A DNA stretch of 64,000 bases from Pseudoduganella violacea (GTDB lineage: Bacteria > Pseudomonadota > Gammaproteobacteria > Burkholderiales > Burkholderiaceae_D): NCBI RefSeq assembly GCF_014191875.1, contig NZ_JACHXD010000001.1:124001-188000 (forward strand). The letters are read 5' to 3'. Under the pieces are notes generated by a model that made no database searches, was not told the DNA's origin, and saw only the letters and a program-made list of their open reading frames with translations. The stretch's first letter is position 1. Each line of letters begins with the position of its first letter. Below are positions 35,829 through 44,551 of the stretch, in pieces. A program made the translations under genes and the position numbers.

Positions 35829-36118
35829 TAAAATCTCCCTCTGAAACCTGATCAGCAGCCAGCCTCCTCATCGGCACGGTTCGTGCCGATGAGGAGGCTA
35901 ACATTCCCTTCAAAACCATTGTAAACAAATCCTACGAAACAACCGAAATAAACGCAACAGCAAGATGCAAAATCGGATCGCAAGCGAGAACGCTTACGCA
36001 GGTGGGACAGCATGGGCATGAGGGGAAAGCGTTCGGCAGCGACTGTACCAAACTGAGCAGAATAATGCCCTACGATGCAATGTTCTGCATCTAATTAATT
36101 GATTTTATGGGGAATTAG
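35829..36118. other. 290-bp gap between antitoxin gene and tRNA
   Basis: Holds the 18-bp hairpin (listed) and about 215 bp of lower-GC DNA with no frame that has a start and ribosome binding site. No duplicate of the tRNA 3' end was found here, so a tRNA-targeted island border is not supported. Confidence 0.5.
35861..35899. repeat. 18-bp perfect hairpin upstream of the HTH/PIN operon
   Basis: AGCCTCCTCATCGGCACG and its exact reverse complement are separated by GTT. The near end is 33 bases before the HTH start codon. It could be the autoregulatory operator, or an RNA hairpin in the leader. No T-tract follows in either direction. Confidence 0.8.
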
Positions 36119-36194
36119 TGGTGCGGCTGGCTGGGATCGAACCAGCGACCCTTGGCTTCGGAGGCCAATACTCTATCCACTGAGCTACAGCCGC
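36119..36194 (-). tRNA. tRNA-Arg (anticodon CCG)
   Basis: 76-nt cloverleaf on the minus strand. The acceptor stem GCGGCTG pairs with CAGCCGC, followed by A and an encoded CCA (36119-36121). D-arm GTAGCTCAGTGGATAGAG, anticodon stem TTGGC/GCCAA around CTCCGAA (anticodon CCG), and T-arm with GGTTCGATCC. All stems pair. Confidence 0.95.
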
Positions 36195-36298
36195 GCGGGT
36201 GGGATGTCGGAAGTGAGACGAAGGATACCGGCTTTCGCCGCCGCCGTCCATGAGAATGCGGAAATTATTGCACAAATCGCATCAAATACCCCGCCAGC

Positions 36299-37717
36299 TC
36301 AGAATTGGAAGTAGATAAAACCGCCGTTGCCCCGCGTGAAAACGATGCTCAGGTAGGTAATCGCGGCAAAATTGGCGCCAAAAGCCCATGCGGGCTGGCG
36401 ATTGACGGCGGCCATCAGCTGCTCGCGCCAGCGCATCGGGGTGAAATGCAGCAGGGCGGCGGCGGCCAGCGCCAGCAGGGCCGATAGCGACAGGGGGAAG
36501 CGGCCGTCCAGCGGTCCCGCCATGGCGGCGAGGTAGGAGCCGGCCACCGCCAGGCTCTCGCTGCGGAACAGGATGCGCGTCAGCGAGACGATGCTGAAGA
36601 TCAGCGTCACTTGCAGCGCCAGCCGCAGGCCACGGTAGACGGGCGCCGGCAAGCCGCGCGCGGTGCGCGCTTCGCTGCGCAGGTGTTCCAGCGCCACCAG
36701 GCTGCCGTGCAGCAGGCCGTAGACCACGAAATTCCATCCAGCGCCATGCCATAGGCCGATCGCGACAAACACGATCAGCAGATTCAGCCAGGCCGGCGCG
36801 TTCCATGCCGCCGACAAGGGCGTGTACAGGTAGTTGCGGAAGAAGGAGGACATGCTGATATGCCAGCGCTGCCAGAAATTGGCGACGCTGGTGGCAAGGT
36901 AGGGCCGGTTGAAGTTGGACGGCAGCCGGTAGCCCAGCATGCGCGCCGCCCCCAGGGCCATATCGGTGTAGCCGCTCAGGTCCAGGTAGGCTTGCAGGCT
37001 GTAGCCGAACATGGCGAGCCAGAGGAAGGCGGAGGAATACACGCCGGGATTGGCAAACGCGGGATCGACCAGATGGCTGCCCAGGGTATCGGCCAGCAGC
37101 ACTTTCTTGACCACGCCGCGCAGCACCAGGGCCAGGCCTTCGAAGCGCTGGTCGTCGGTGACGCGCACCGGCTGTTCCAGCTGCGGCAGGAAGTAGGCGG
37201 CGGGGACGATAGGCCCGGCCAGCAGGCGCGGGAAGAAGGCGATGAATAGGGCGAAGTCGCCCAGGCTGCAGGTCTTTTTCAGCCGCCCCGCATACAGGTC
37301 GATGGGATAGCTGATGGCCTGGAAGGTCATGAAGGAAATCCCCACCGGCAGCAGCACACTCACCAGCGGCAGCAACGCGTCCTGCCCCATCCAGTGGGCC
37401 ACGCTGTTCAGCATGGCGGCGAAGAAGTTCAGGTATTTGAAGTAGCCGAGCATGGCAAGGCTGGCGACGATGGCCGCCGCCACCGCAGCGCGGCGCAGGG
37501 CCAGGCTGCGCGCACGCATCACCACTTCGCCGGCGCTGTAGTTGATGACGGTGAAGGCGGCCAGCAGGCCCATGAAGCGCCAATCGACGGTGGCGTAGAA
37601 GTAGTAGCTGGCGGCGGTGAGCATGGCTTTCTGCCAGCCGCCATGCGCGCGCAGATAGTGGTGGGCCGCCAGCACCAGCAGGAAAAACACCAGATAGGCG
37701 AAGCCCGTCAATTCCAC
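36299..37717 (-). CDS. MBOAT O-acyltransferase (DltB/AlgI-like)
   Basis: 472-residue multi-pass inner-membrane enzyme of the MBOAT family, which moves an acyl group across the membrane onto an extracytoplasmic acceptor. Family marks: SYPIDLYAGRLK (about 136-147), FWQRWHISMSSFFRNYLYTP (His286), and the catalytic-tunnel motif LWHGAGWNFVVYGLLHG with His324 and His337. GTG start with AAGG about eight bases upstream; nine bases after the stop of the fused ligase/carrier/SGNH gene. Together the two proteins contain every Dlt function, so this is probably the DltB step. Acceptor unknown (exopolysaccharide, envelope glycan or protein). Confidence 0.88.
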   Translation of the reverse strand: MELTGFAYLVFFLLVLAAHHYLRAHGGWQKAMLTAASYYFYATVDWRFMGLLAAFTVINYSAGEVVMRARSLALRRAAVAAAIVASLAMLGYFKYLNFFAAMLNSVAHWMGQDALLPLVSVLLPVGISFMTFQAISYPIDLYAGRLKKTCSLGDFALFIAFFPRLLAGPIVPAAYFLPQLEQPVRVTDDQRFEGLALVLRGVVKKVLLADTLGSHLVDPAFANPGVYSSAFLWLAMFGYSLQAYLDLSGYTDMALGAARMLGYRLPSNFNRPYLATSVANFWQRWHISMSSFFRNYLYTPLSAAWNAPAWLNLLIVFVAIGLWHGAGWNFVVYGLLHGSLVALEHLRSEARTARGLPAPVYRGLRLALQVTLIFSIVSLTRILFRSESLAVAGSYLAAMAGPLDGRFPLSLSALLALAAAALLHFTPMRWREQLMAAVNRQPAWAFGANFAAITYLSIVFTRGNGGFIYFQF

Positions 37718-37726
37718 GGCCGGACC

Positions 37727-40465
37727 TTACTTGTCTTTGCTGGTGAACGCGCCGCCGCTGGCCACTTCCATGCGCTGCGGGATGCCCAGGCCGCGCGCCA
37801 GATCCGGGTGGCTGTACATGCTGCGGAACAGGTAGTCGGCGGTGAAGCGTTCGCCGCGCGCGGTGAAGTGGCCGCCGTCGACAAAGTAATCGCGGCCGCC
37901 CGGCATGGCGCGGGCCAGGTCGACCAGCGCGGTATGGCGCTGCCGCGCCACATTGGCGATGGCGCGGTTGTACATGGCGCTGGCCTTGAGCAGGCCAGAG
38001 AGATCGAGGCAGGGATTGTAGAACAGCGCGGTCTGCGCCAGCTGCACGCTGCCGGGCTGCTGCTCATGCTTGGTGGCGCGCGCCACCGTCATCAGCACCG
38101 GCACGATGCCGGCGCTTTGCAGGCGGCTGACGATGGCGTCCAGCCGCGCGGCATAGCCGTCCGTCATGTGCTGGGCGGGATCGACCACGGTGGCGCGCAC
38201 CGGCGGCTCGCGCAGCGAGACGGTGTTCTTGGACAGGATCTCGCGCGTCAACATCCAGCGTGGCAAGGAGGGCTGCGGCGCGTGGGCCGGTTTCTCGTGG
38301 CTGCGGGCGGCGCGGCAGATGCCGCTCATATCGTTGAAGCCGGGGTAGATCACCACGGCGGCCGGTTTCAGGCCGATCAGGGCGCGTTCCACCAGGCGTT
38401 CGATATCGTCCAGGGTATAGCCCTCGATGCCGGCGTTGACCACGTTCACCGGGCGGCTCGGCATCTGCTGGCGCAGGCGCTGCTCCAGCAGGCTGGGGAA
38501 GGTGTCCTGGTTGGTGGCGGCGTAGGCGCCGGACACGGTGGAGGCGCCCGCCACCACCACGCGCAGCTCGTTGGCTTGCGGCGCGGCGTCGATTTCCGGG
38601 CTGCGGAAGCCGAGCGAGTTGACGTCGAAGCGGCCGCCGTTGGCCAGCACCGTGCGCGAGAAGTGCGGGCGGTAGGTGGTCAGTCCCCAATCCTTGTTGA
38701 AGGCCATGGCGCCGCTGCCGGTCAGCAGGGAGGCAGCGCTACGGCCGGTCTTCAGGTAATGGCGCATCTGCAGCGAGCCTTCGCCCACGGCCAGCAGCGA
38801 GAAGGCGACCATGGCGGCGACGGCGAAGCGGCGCGGCCTATGCTCGTCCTGCACCGCTGCGACGGGCTGCTTGAGCGCTTCCAGTTCGGCGATCGAGCGC
38901 GCTTCCCAGTTTTCCGGCAGATGGCCCAGATAGCTTTCGATCAGCAGCGAGATGTCGACGAAGCTGACCGAGTCGCCGTCCAGATCGAGGAAGCTGTCCT
39001 CGGGCCGCACATCCTGCACGCCCAGCACCACGCTATAGGCTTCGATCAGCGAGCGCGGCGCCTCCGGCAACTCTTCACCGGCCGCCTGGCGCACCAGGCG
39101 CAGCACGGCGCGGTGGTCCACCTTGCCCGAGGGGAGCGTGGGCAGCGGATCGAGCACCCGGACTTCGACGGCCGACGCGGGCAGGCCAAAGCGTTCCAGC
39201 AAGGCCTGTTTCAATTCCGCGCGGCCTTCACGCTGCACCATGGCGACGGCGATCAGCTTGTCGTCGCCGCCCACAGCGCCGTACACGCCGCGCTGTTCCA
39301 GCCAGCGCTCGATCTCATCGAGGCTGATGCGCAGGCCGAGGATTTTCGAGAAGCGGCTCTTGCGGCCCACGATATAGTAGTTGCCGTTGGCCTTGCGGCA
39401 GGCCAGATCGCCCGTGCGCAGCTCGGCGGGACCGGCGCCGCGCGCCAGATCGGCCGCGCTTTCGGCATAGCCCATCATCACATTCGGGCCACGGTATACC
39501 AGTTCGCCCGGCTGGTCGGCGGCCGTCACCGGCTGGCCGTCTTCCTCGATCAGTTCAAAAGCGCCGCCGGGCACGGGCACGCCGATGCAGTCCGGGTTTT
39601 CGCTCAATTGCGCCGGCGGCACATAAGCCATGCGCGGCGCGGCCTCGGTCTGGCCATACATGACGAACATCTGCTTGCCCTGCTCGCGCGCCCAGTCGGC
39701 GTAAGCGAGCACCCGCTCGGCCGGCAGGCGGCCGCCGGCCTGGGTCAGGTAGCGCAAGGCGGGATAGCGGCGCTGGCGAAAGCCGATCCGCTCCAGCACA
39801 TCGAAGCTGAACGGCACGCCAGCCAGCGAGGTGGCGCCCTCGGCCTCGAAACGCTGCCAGAACTCGTCCTGGGCCACCGAGTATTCGCTCAGCAGCACAG
39901 TGGCGCCCACGGCCAGATGGGAATTGAGTACGGACATCCCGTAGGAATAAAACAACGGTAGCGCCGTGATAGCTTTGTCCGTGCTCAAAATGCCCAAATA
40001 TTCAGCAATGGCTTGGGCATTTTTTTCGATATTTGTCAGCGACAAACGGACCAGTTTGGGGCTGCCCGTGCTGCCCGATGTCGACAGAAGGAGACAAAGC
40101 TCGGGGTGCAGCGCTGGTTCTCTTGCCCCAGGTAAAGTTTGGAACGCCCAGGCGCCATGCTCGCTCTCGCGGAATACCAGGCCCGCCTGGAAGGTAGCGG
40201 CAATACGGGAATCGCGCGCGGTGGAGCCGGGCTCGGCCAGCACCACGGGCCAGCTGCGGCGCAGGCAAGCCAGATAGGCGCAGACGCATTCGATGCGGTT
40301 GGCGGCCTCGACAATAACCAGCTGGCGCGGCCCTTGCAGGGCGGCGGCGGCGCGGTCGGCGGCGGCGGCCAATTGGGCGTAAGACCAGAAGCAGCCGTCA
40401 TCGGCCACAATCGCCAAACGCGTCCCGAAGGATTCCAGCCGTACTGCAAACGTCGTATCCGTCAT
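37727..40465 (-). CDS. Fused AMP-ligase / carrier protein / SGNH hydrolase (DltA-DltC-DltD-like)
   Basis: 912-residue three-module protein. Module 1 (about 1-465) is an adenylation domain: P-loop STSGSTGSPK (128-137), YGQTEAAPR (270-278), TGDLACRKANGNYYIVGRKS (351-370), and catalytic Lys448 in LPSGKVDHR. Module 2 (about 468-535) is an acyl-carrier domain whose phosphopantetheine serine is Ser499 in DLDGDSVSFVD. One membrane helix follows (about 547-562). Module 3 (about 633-912) is an SGNH/GDSL hydrolase: nucleophile Ser642 in AGAST, Asn in GFNDM, and Asp/His in DGGHFTARG. Topology puts modules 1-2 in the cytoplasm and module 3 in the periplasm, as for DltA, DltC and DltD. The following gene is a DltB-like MBOAT. 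The activated acid (D-alanine or other) is not known; similarity to Dlt is architectural. Confidence 0.85.
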   Translation of the reverse strand: MTDTTFAVRLESFGTRLAIVADDGCFWSYAQLAAAADRAAAALQGPRQLVIVEAANRIECVCAYLACLRRSWPVVLAEPGSTARDSRIAATFQAGLVFRESEHGAWAFQTLPGAREPALHPELCLLLSTSGSTGSPKLVRLSLTNIEKNAQAIAEYLGILSTDKAITALPLFYSYGMSVLNSHLAVGATVLLSEYSVAQDEFWQRFEAEGATSLAGVPFSFDVLERIGFRQRRYPALRYLTQAGGRLPAERVLAYADWAREQGKQMFVMYGQTEAAPRMAYVPPAQLSENPDCIGVPVPGGAFELIEEDGQPVTAADQPGELVYRGPNVMMGYAESAADLARGAGPAELRTGDLACRKANGNYYIVGRKSRFSKILGLRISLDEIERWLEQRGVYGAVGGDDKLIAVAMVQREGRAELKQALLERFGLPASAVEVRVLDPLPTLPSGKVDHRAVLRLVRQAAGEELPEAPRSLIEAYSVVLGVQDVRPEDSFLDLDGDSVSFVDISLLIESYLGHLPENWEARSIAELEALKQPVAAVQDEHRPRRFAVAAMVAFSLLAVGEGSLQMRHYLKTGRSAASLLTGSGAMAFNKDWGLTTYRPHFSRTVLANGGRFDVNSLGFRSPEIDAAPQANELRVVVAGASTVSGAYAATNQDTFPSLLEQRLRQQMPSRPVNVVNAGIEGYTLDDIERLVERALIGLKPAAVVIYPGFNDMSGICRAARSHEKPAHAPQPSLPRWMLTREILSKNTVSLREPPVRATVVDPAQHMTDGYAARLDAIVSRLQSAGIVPVLMTVARATKHEQQPGSVQLAQTALFYNPCLDLSGLLKASAMYNRAIANVARQRHTALVDLARAMPGGRDYFVDGGHFTARGERFTADYLFRSMYSHPDLARGLGIPQRMEVASGGAFTSKDK

Positions 40466-40669
40466 TTGCCAGCCTCCGCAGCTGCTGTATTATTTTAATG
40501 TCATAAAGACAATTTAACACCAGCCGTTATAGCGAAGTCAACAAATCATTTACGTTCCATAGTGGTAAGTTTGGGTCTATAATCGCGGGTTTGGCGAGGG
40601 ATTGCGCGCCAACGTGCAAAAACGAGAACGCCAACCGCCACCAGTTTCGATCTTTGTACTAAGGAAATC

Positions 40670-41215
40670 ATGAGCGACGCACATAACGAACACGAATCCG
40701 CTATCAGAACGCCTAAGCAACTCGTTGCTGCCGTGGTAGGCTTCTTCCTCATCACCGTTATCGGGATTGCACTGCTGGTGCAGTTCGTGACCCAGGAAAA
40801 ACTCACGGGCCACGGCTCCGACAGCCAATCCTCCGAAGCACTGGCCGCCCGCCTGAAACCGGTCGCCGACATCGACTACACCCTGAAAGACAGCAACGCG
40901 CCGAAAGTGCTGCAGACCGGCGAAGCGATCTACACCTCCACTTGCGCGGCCTGCCACGGCAGCGGCGCAGCCGGCGCCCCGAAAGTGGGCGACAACGGTT
41001 CCTGGAGCGCGCGTCTGGCCCAAGGCGAAGCGACCATCATCAAGCACGCCATCGAAGGTCTGCGCGCCATGCCTGCCAAAGGCGGCAACCCGGATCTGGA
41101 CGATGTGGAAGTGGCCCGCGCCGTGGTCTTCATGGCCAACAAATCCGGCGGCAGCCTGAAAGAACCCGCAGTGCCGGCACCGGCCGCTGCCCCGGCCGAA
41201 GAAAAGAAAGAATAA
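40670..41215 (+). CDS. Membrane-anchored cytochrome c5-like protein
   Basis: 181-residue c-type cytochrome. An uncleaved N-terminal helix (LVAAVVGFFLITVIGIALLV, about 18-37) anchors it in the inner membrane with the heme domain in the periplasm. The heme site is CAACH (Cys92, Cys95, His96) and the likely Met ligand is in GLRAMPAKGG. The Ala/Pro-rich tail (VPAPAAAPAEEKKE) is common in betaproteobacterial cytochrome c5 proteins, which carry electrons to terminal oxidases. ATG follows AAGGAAATC. Its own terminator comes 14 bases after the stop and is interrupted by the insertion sequence. Confidence 0.9.
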   Translation: MSDAHNEHESAIRTPKQLVAAVVGFFLITVIGIALLVQFVTQEKLTGHGSDSQSSEALAARLKPVADIDYTLKDSNAPKVLQTGEAIYTSTCAACHGSGAAGAPKVGDNGSWSARLAQGEATIIKHAIEGLRAMPAKGGNPDLDDVEVARAVVFMANKSGGSLKEPAVPAPAAAPAEEKKE

Positions 41216-41228
41216 ATCTTCGCCGCAT

Positions 41229-41259
41229 AAAAAAACCGCTCATTCGAGCGGTTTTTTTT
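41229..41259 (+). terminator. Intrinsic terminator of the cytochrome gene
   Basis: AACCGCTC-ATTC-GAGCGGTT followed by eight T (41252-41259). The insertion sequence enters right after the T-run, which it duplicates, so the hairpin and full U-tract are kept. Confidence 0.93.
41252..41259. repeat. 8-bp target-site duplication, left copy
   Basis: TTTTTTTT here matches TTTTTTTT at 42311-42318 on the other side of the element. IS1595-family elements make 8-bp duplications. Since the sequence is a homopolymer, the exact edges cannot be proven. Confidence 0.8.
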
Positions 41260-42310
41260 GGCTATGTAGCGGCTAAGTGTTGAACTGTTTGCAGCCTGGT
41301 CGGCCCAAGTAAGTACGAAGAGACTGACCGGGGGCTGCAATGAAGAAAGCGGACTTTAAGGTACTCATTAATCAGCTGGACATGCTGTCTCCTAAGCAGC
41401 GTGCAGCGCTCGCAGCGATATTAGGTGAGTTGGGTAGGGCGGATGGTCTGGGAGAGCTGGCTGCCGTTTTGAGTGCCAAGTGTTCAAATTGCCCGCATTG
41501 TGGCGCAAGCACGCTATACAAACACGGCCAGGCACACGGCTTACCGCGCTATCGTTGCCGCGTTTGCCGCAAGACCTTCAACTGTTTAACCGGCACACCG
41601 TTGGCGCATCTGCGGTTACGGCACAAGTGGTTGTCCTACCAGCAATGCTTACTCGACTCGCTCACCATTCGCAAAGCGGCGATTGCTGTTGCCATCAGCC
41701 GTAATACCAGTTTCCGTTGGCGCCATCGTTTTCTCGCCTGGGTAAAAAATGACCGCCCGGAGCGTCTGCATGGCATCGCTGAAGCCGATGAAATGTATTT
41801 GCTGGAGTCAGAAAAGGGGGCGCGGCATATAACGCGCGCACCTCGCAAGCGTGGCGGTGCTGCCAGTCAGCGTGGCACGTCAAAGGAACAAGTTTGCGTG
41901 CTGGTCGTACGTGACCGAACTGGTCAGACGCGCAATTTCGTCACGGGCCGGGGCCCCGTTAGCAAGGCTCAACTGCGTCAATGCCTGCTACCGATACTCG
42001 ATAAGGATGTGTTGCTGGTGACGGACTCCAATTCGGCATACCGCTTTTTTGCCCGTGATGCTGGCCTCAGCTACGAGTCGATCAATTTGCGCGCCAAGCA
42101 ACGAGTCCGGGGCGCGATCCACATTCAAAACGTCAATGCCTACCATAGCCGCTGTCGGCAATGGCTCGACCGCTTCCACGGTGTGGCAACACACTACCTT
42201 CCCAATTATCTTGGATGGCGATGGGCGCTTGATGCCAACCGCATCAACGCACCCTTCGATTTGCTGAAGGCCTCGGTCGGTGTCTTTCCACACTTAGCCG
42301 CTACATAGCC
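41260..42310 (+). mobile_element. Intact IS1595-family insertion sequence (ISXO2-like), 1051 bp
   Basis: Ends are perfect 20-bp inverted repeats: GGCTATGTAGCGGCTAAGTG (41260-41279) and its reverse complement (42291-42310). One transposase gene fills the element, and an 8-bp direct repeat of T flanks it. The transposase is intact, so the element may still move. Perfect ends and duplication imply a recent insertion. Confidence 0.93.
41340..42308 (+). CDS. IS1595 family transposase
   Basis: 322 residues. An N-terminal zinc ribbon (CSNCPHCG ... CRVCRKTF, about 45-80) recognises the ends; an HTH-like stretch KAAIAVAISRNTSFRWRHRF follows; the DDE-type catalytic domain is from about 140 on, with acids in IAEADEMYLL and LVTDSNSAYRFF, then a HIQNVNAYHSRCRQWLDRF helix where the third residue is Asn-rich, as in the ISXO2 subgroup. 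The stop codon lies inside the right inverted repeat. No frameshift. Start ATG chosen after GGGGGCTGCA. Confidence 0.92.
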   Translation: MKKADFKVLINQLDMLSPKQRAALAAILGELGRADGLGELAAVLSAKCSNCPHCGASTLYKHGQAHGLPRYRCRVCRKTFNCLTGTPLAHLRLRHKWLSYQQCLLDSLTIRKAAIAVAISRNTSFRWRHRFLAWVKNDRPERLHGIAEADEMYLLESEKGARHITRAPRKRGGAASQRGTSKEQVCVLVVRDRTGQTRNFVTGRGPVSKAQLRQCLLPILDKDVLLVTDSNSAYRFFARDAGLSYESINLRAKQRVRGAIHIQNVNAYHSRCRQWLDRFHGVATHYLPNYLGWRWALDANRINAPFDLLKASVGVFPHLAAT

Positions 42311-42330
42311 TTTTTTTTCGCCTTCAAGTT

Positions 42331-42377
42331 GAGCCCGTGTCCACCCTGGTGCCAGGCACCAGGGTGGACACGGGCTC
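42331..42377. repeat. 47-bp perfect palindromic repeat (copy A)
   Basis: Two 23-base arms beginning GAGCCCGTGTCCACC meet around one central base, with core TGGTGCCAGGCACCA. It lies ten bases beyond the stop of the M13 peptidase gene and 20 bases from the IS end. Copy B at 52821 differs in a few positions. A stable hairpin in RNA from either strand. Confidence 0.9.
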
Positions 42378-42387
42378 GGCAGTGGGC

Positions 42388-44463
42388 TTACCAGATGATG
42401 ACGCGGTCTTTCGGGGCCAGGTACATCTTGTCGCCGGGTTTCACGCCGAAGGCATCGTAGAAGCCGGGCTGGTTGCGCATGGTGCCGTTGGCGCGGTACT
42501 TGCCAGGGGAGTGCGGGTCGGTCTTGATCTGCACGATCTGGGCTTGTTCACGCATCTTGCTGCGCCATACTTGGGCGAAGCCCATGAAGAAGCGCTGGTC
42601 GCCAGTCAGGCCGTCGATCACCGGCGCTTTCTTGCCTTTCAGGGACAGCTTGTAAGCCTTGTAGGCGATCGCCACGCCGGAGTTGTCGGCAATGTTCTCG
42701 CCCAGGGTCAGCTCGCCGTTGACGTTATAACCTGGCAGCGGGGTGAAGGCGCTGTACTGCTTGACCAGCTCACTCGTCTTCTTCTTGAAGTTCTTGTGGT
42801 CGGCGGCGCTCCACCAGTCGCGCAGATTGCCGTCACCGTCGTACTGGGCGCCCTGGTCGTCGAAGCCGTGGCTGATTTCGTGGCCGATCACGCCGCCGAT
42901 GGCGCCGTAGTTCATGGCGTCATCCGCATTCGCGTCGAAGAACGGCGGCTGCAGGATGGCGGCCGGGAACACGATCTCGTTCATCTCCGGGTTGTAGTAG
43001 GCGTTGACGGTTTGCGGCGTCATGCCCCACTCGTCGCGGTCGATCGGCTTGCCGAGCTTGTTCAGCTCCTTGTTGTAGTCGAACTCGTTGGAACGCTTGA
43101 CGTTGCCCAGCAGGTCGTCGCGCTGCACGTTCAGCGCGGCGTAGTCGCGCCATTTGTTCGGGTAGCCGATCTTGGTGGTGAACTTGGCCAGCTTGGCTTG
43201 CGCCTCTTTCTTGGTGGCCGGGGTCATCCAGTCCAGCTTATTGATGCTTTGCTTGTAGGCCAGCAGCAGGTTCTTCACCAGCTCTTCCATGCGCGCCTTG
43301 TTGGCGGCCGGGAAGTGCTGCTCGACGTAGATCTTGCCGATGCTTTCGCCCAGCGCGCCTTCGGTCACTTCCACGCCGCGCTTCCAGCGTGGACGGTTCT
43401 CGGTCACGCCGCTCAGGGCCGTGCCGTAGAAGGCGAAGTTGGCGTCGACGAAGGATTTCGACAGGTAAGGCGCGGCGGCGCGCACGGTCTGCCACTGGAA
43501 GTAGGACTTCAGGGTTTCCAGCGGGGTGGCGGCGAACAGGCCGTCCAGCGCTTTCAGATAGGTCGGCTGGCTGACGATCACATAATCGACCTTGCCGGCG
43601 ATGCCGGTGGCTTGCAGATAGCTGTTCCAGTCGAAGTTGGCCATCAGTTCCGGCAGCTTGTTCAGGGCGACCTTGTTATAGGCCTTGACCGGATCGCGCA
43701 GTTCGACCTTGGTCCACTGGATTTTCGCCAGCTCGGTTTCGAAGGCCACGATGGCCTTGGCGTTAGCGGCAGCCTTGGCGTCGCCGGCCAGGGCCAGCAT
43801 CTCTTCCACATGCTTGCCGTATTTCGCCAGGGTGTCGGCCAGTTTGGCGTCGTCGGCTTTCAGGTAGTAGTCGCGGTCGGGCATGCCCAGGCCATCCTGG
43901 AAGATGTCGGCCACATACTTGGTCGAATCCTTATTGTCCTGGTGGATGCCGAAGGCGAACGGGGAATGCACGCCATTGCGCACGGCGGCGGCCAGCAGCA
44001 GCGGCAGTTCTTTCTTGTCCTTGATGGCGGCGATGCGGTCCAGATCGGCCTTCACCGGGGCGATGCCCAGCTGTTCCAGGCGCGCTTCGTCCATGAAGCT
44101 GGCGTAGAAGTCGCCGATGCGCTTGGCGTCGGCGCCATTGGCCTTGGCGGCCGCTTCTTCGATGATGGCGCGCAGCTGCGGCTGGATATCGTCGCGCAGC
44201 TTGGCGAAGGTGCCCCAGCTCGATTTATCGGCCGGGATTTCGGTGGTGGACAGCCATTTGCCGTTCAGGTGAACAAAGAAGTCGTCCTGCGAACGCACGG
44301 CTGGATCGATGAACTGGGTATCGATGCCGGAGCCGAGGTTTTTTGCCGCGCTGACGGCAGCCTTGCCGGCAACGGCGCTGGTGGCGCCTTCCGCCGCAAC
44401 TGCCAGGCTGGATACGCCAGCCAGCAGGCTCAAGGTCAATGCACTTAACAGATGTCGTTTCAC
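42388..44463 (-). CDS. M13 family zinc endopeptidase (neprilysin/PepO-like), copy 1
   Basis: Secreted or periplasmic endopeptidase of 691 residues with a signal peptide (cleaved near SLAVAAEG, about 23). Zinc site: HEISH in GGVIGHEISHGFDDQ (about 530) and the third ligand Glu in GENIADNSGVAIAYKAY. The substrate motif NAYYNPEMNEIVFPAAILQ is present. The usual C-terminal CxxW is reduced to VIIW. Paralog of the next gene upstream (44627-46654), arranged in tandem. A terminator separates the two, so this copy probably has its own promoter at 44464-44550. It cuts oligopeptides. Confidence 0.92.
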   Translation of the reverse strand: MKRHLLSALTLSLLAGVSSLAVAAEGATSAVAGKAAVSAAKNLGSGIDTQFIDPAVRSQDDFFVHLNGKWLSTTEIPADKSSWGTFAKLRDDIQPQLRAIIEEAAAKANGADAKRIGDFYASFMDEARLEQLGIAPVKADLDRIAAIKDKKELPLLLAAAVRNGVHSPFAFGIHQDNKDSTKYVADIFQDGLGMPDRDYYLKADDAKLADTLAKYGKHVEEMLALAGDAKAAANAKAIVAFETELAKIQWTKVELRDPVKAYNKVALNKLPELMANFDWNSYLQATGIAGKVDYVIVSQPTYLKALDGLFAATPLETLKSYFQWQTVRAAAPYLSKSFVDANFAFYGTALSGVTENRPRWKRGVEVTEGALGESIGKIYVEQHFPAANKARMEELVKNLLLAYKQSINKLDWMTPATKKEAQAKLAKFTTKIGYPNKWRDYAALNVQRDDLLGNVKRSNEFDYNKELNKLGKPIDRDEWGMTPQTVNAYYNPEMNEIVFPAAILQPPFFDANADDAMNYGAIGGVIGHEISHGFDDQGAQYDGDGNLRDWWSAADHKNFKKKTSELVKQYSAFTPLPGYNVNGELTLGENIADNSGVAIAYKAYKLSLKGKKAPVIDGLTGDQRFFMGFAQVWRSKMREQAQIVQIKTDPHSPGKYRANGTMRNQPGFYDAFGVKPGDKMYLAPKDRVIIW

Positions 44464-44551
44464 TGATATTTCCCCTCTAGTTTTAGACAGTGGTTTGCTC
44501 GGACTTTTGCCGAGCTGACGACTCTAGCACAGGGCGGCAAGCATGAATAAC

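Noticed and set aside
34742..36194. Genomic island with tRNA-Arg as attachment site
   Set aside because: The toxin-antitoxin pair is lower in GC and next to the tRNA, but no copy of the tRNA 3' end and no integrase gene were found in the neighbourhood.
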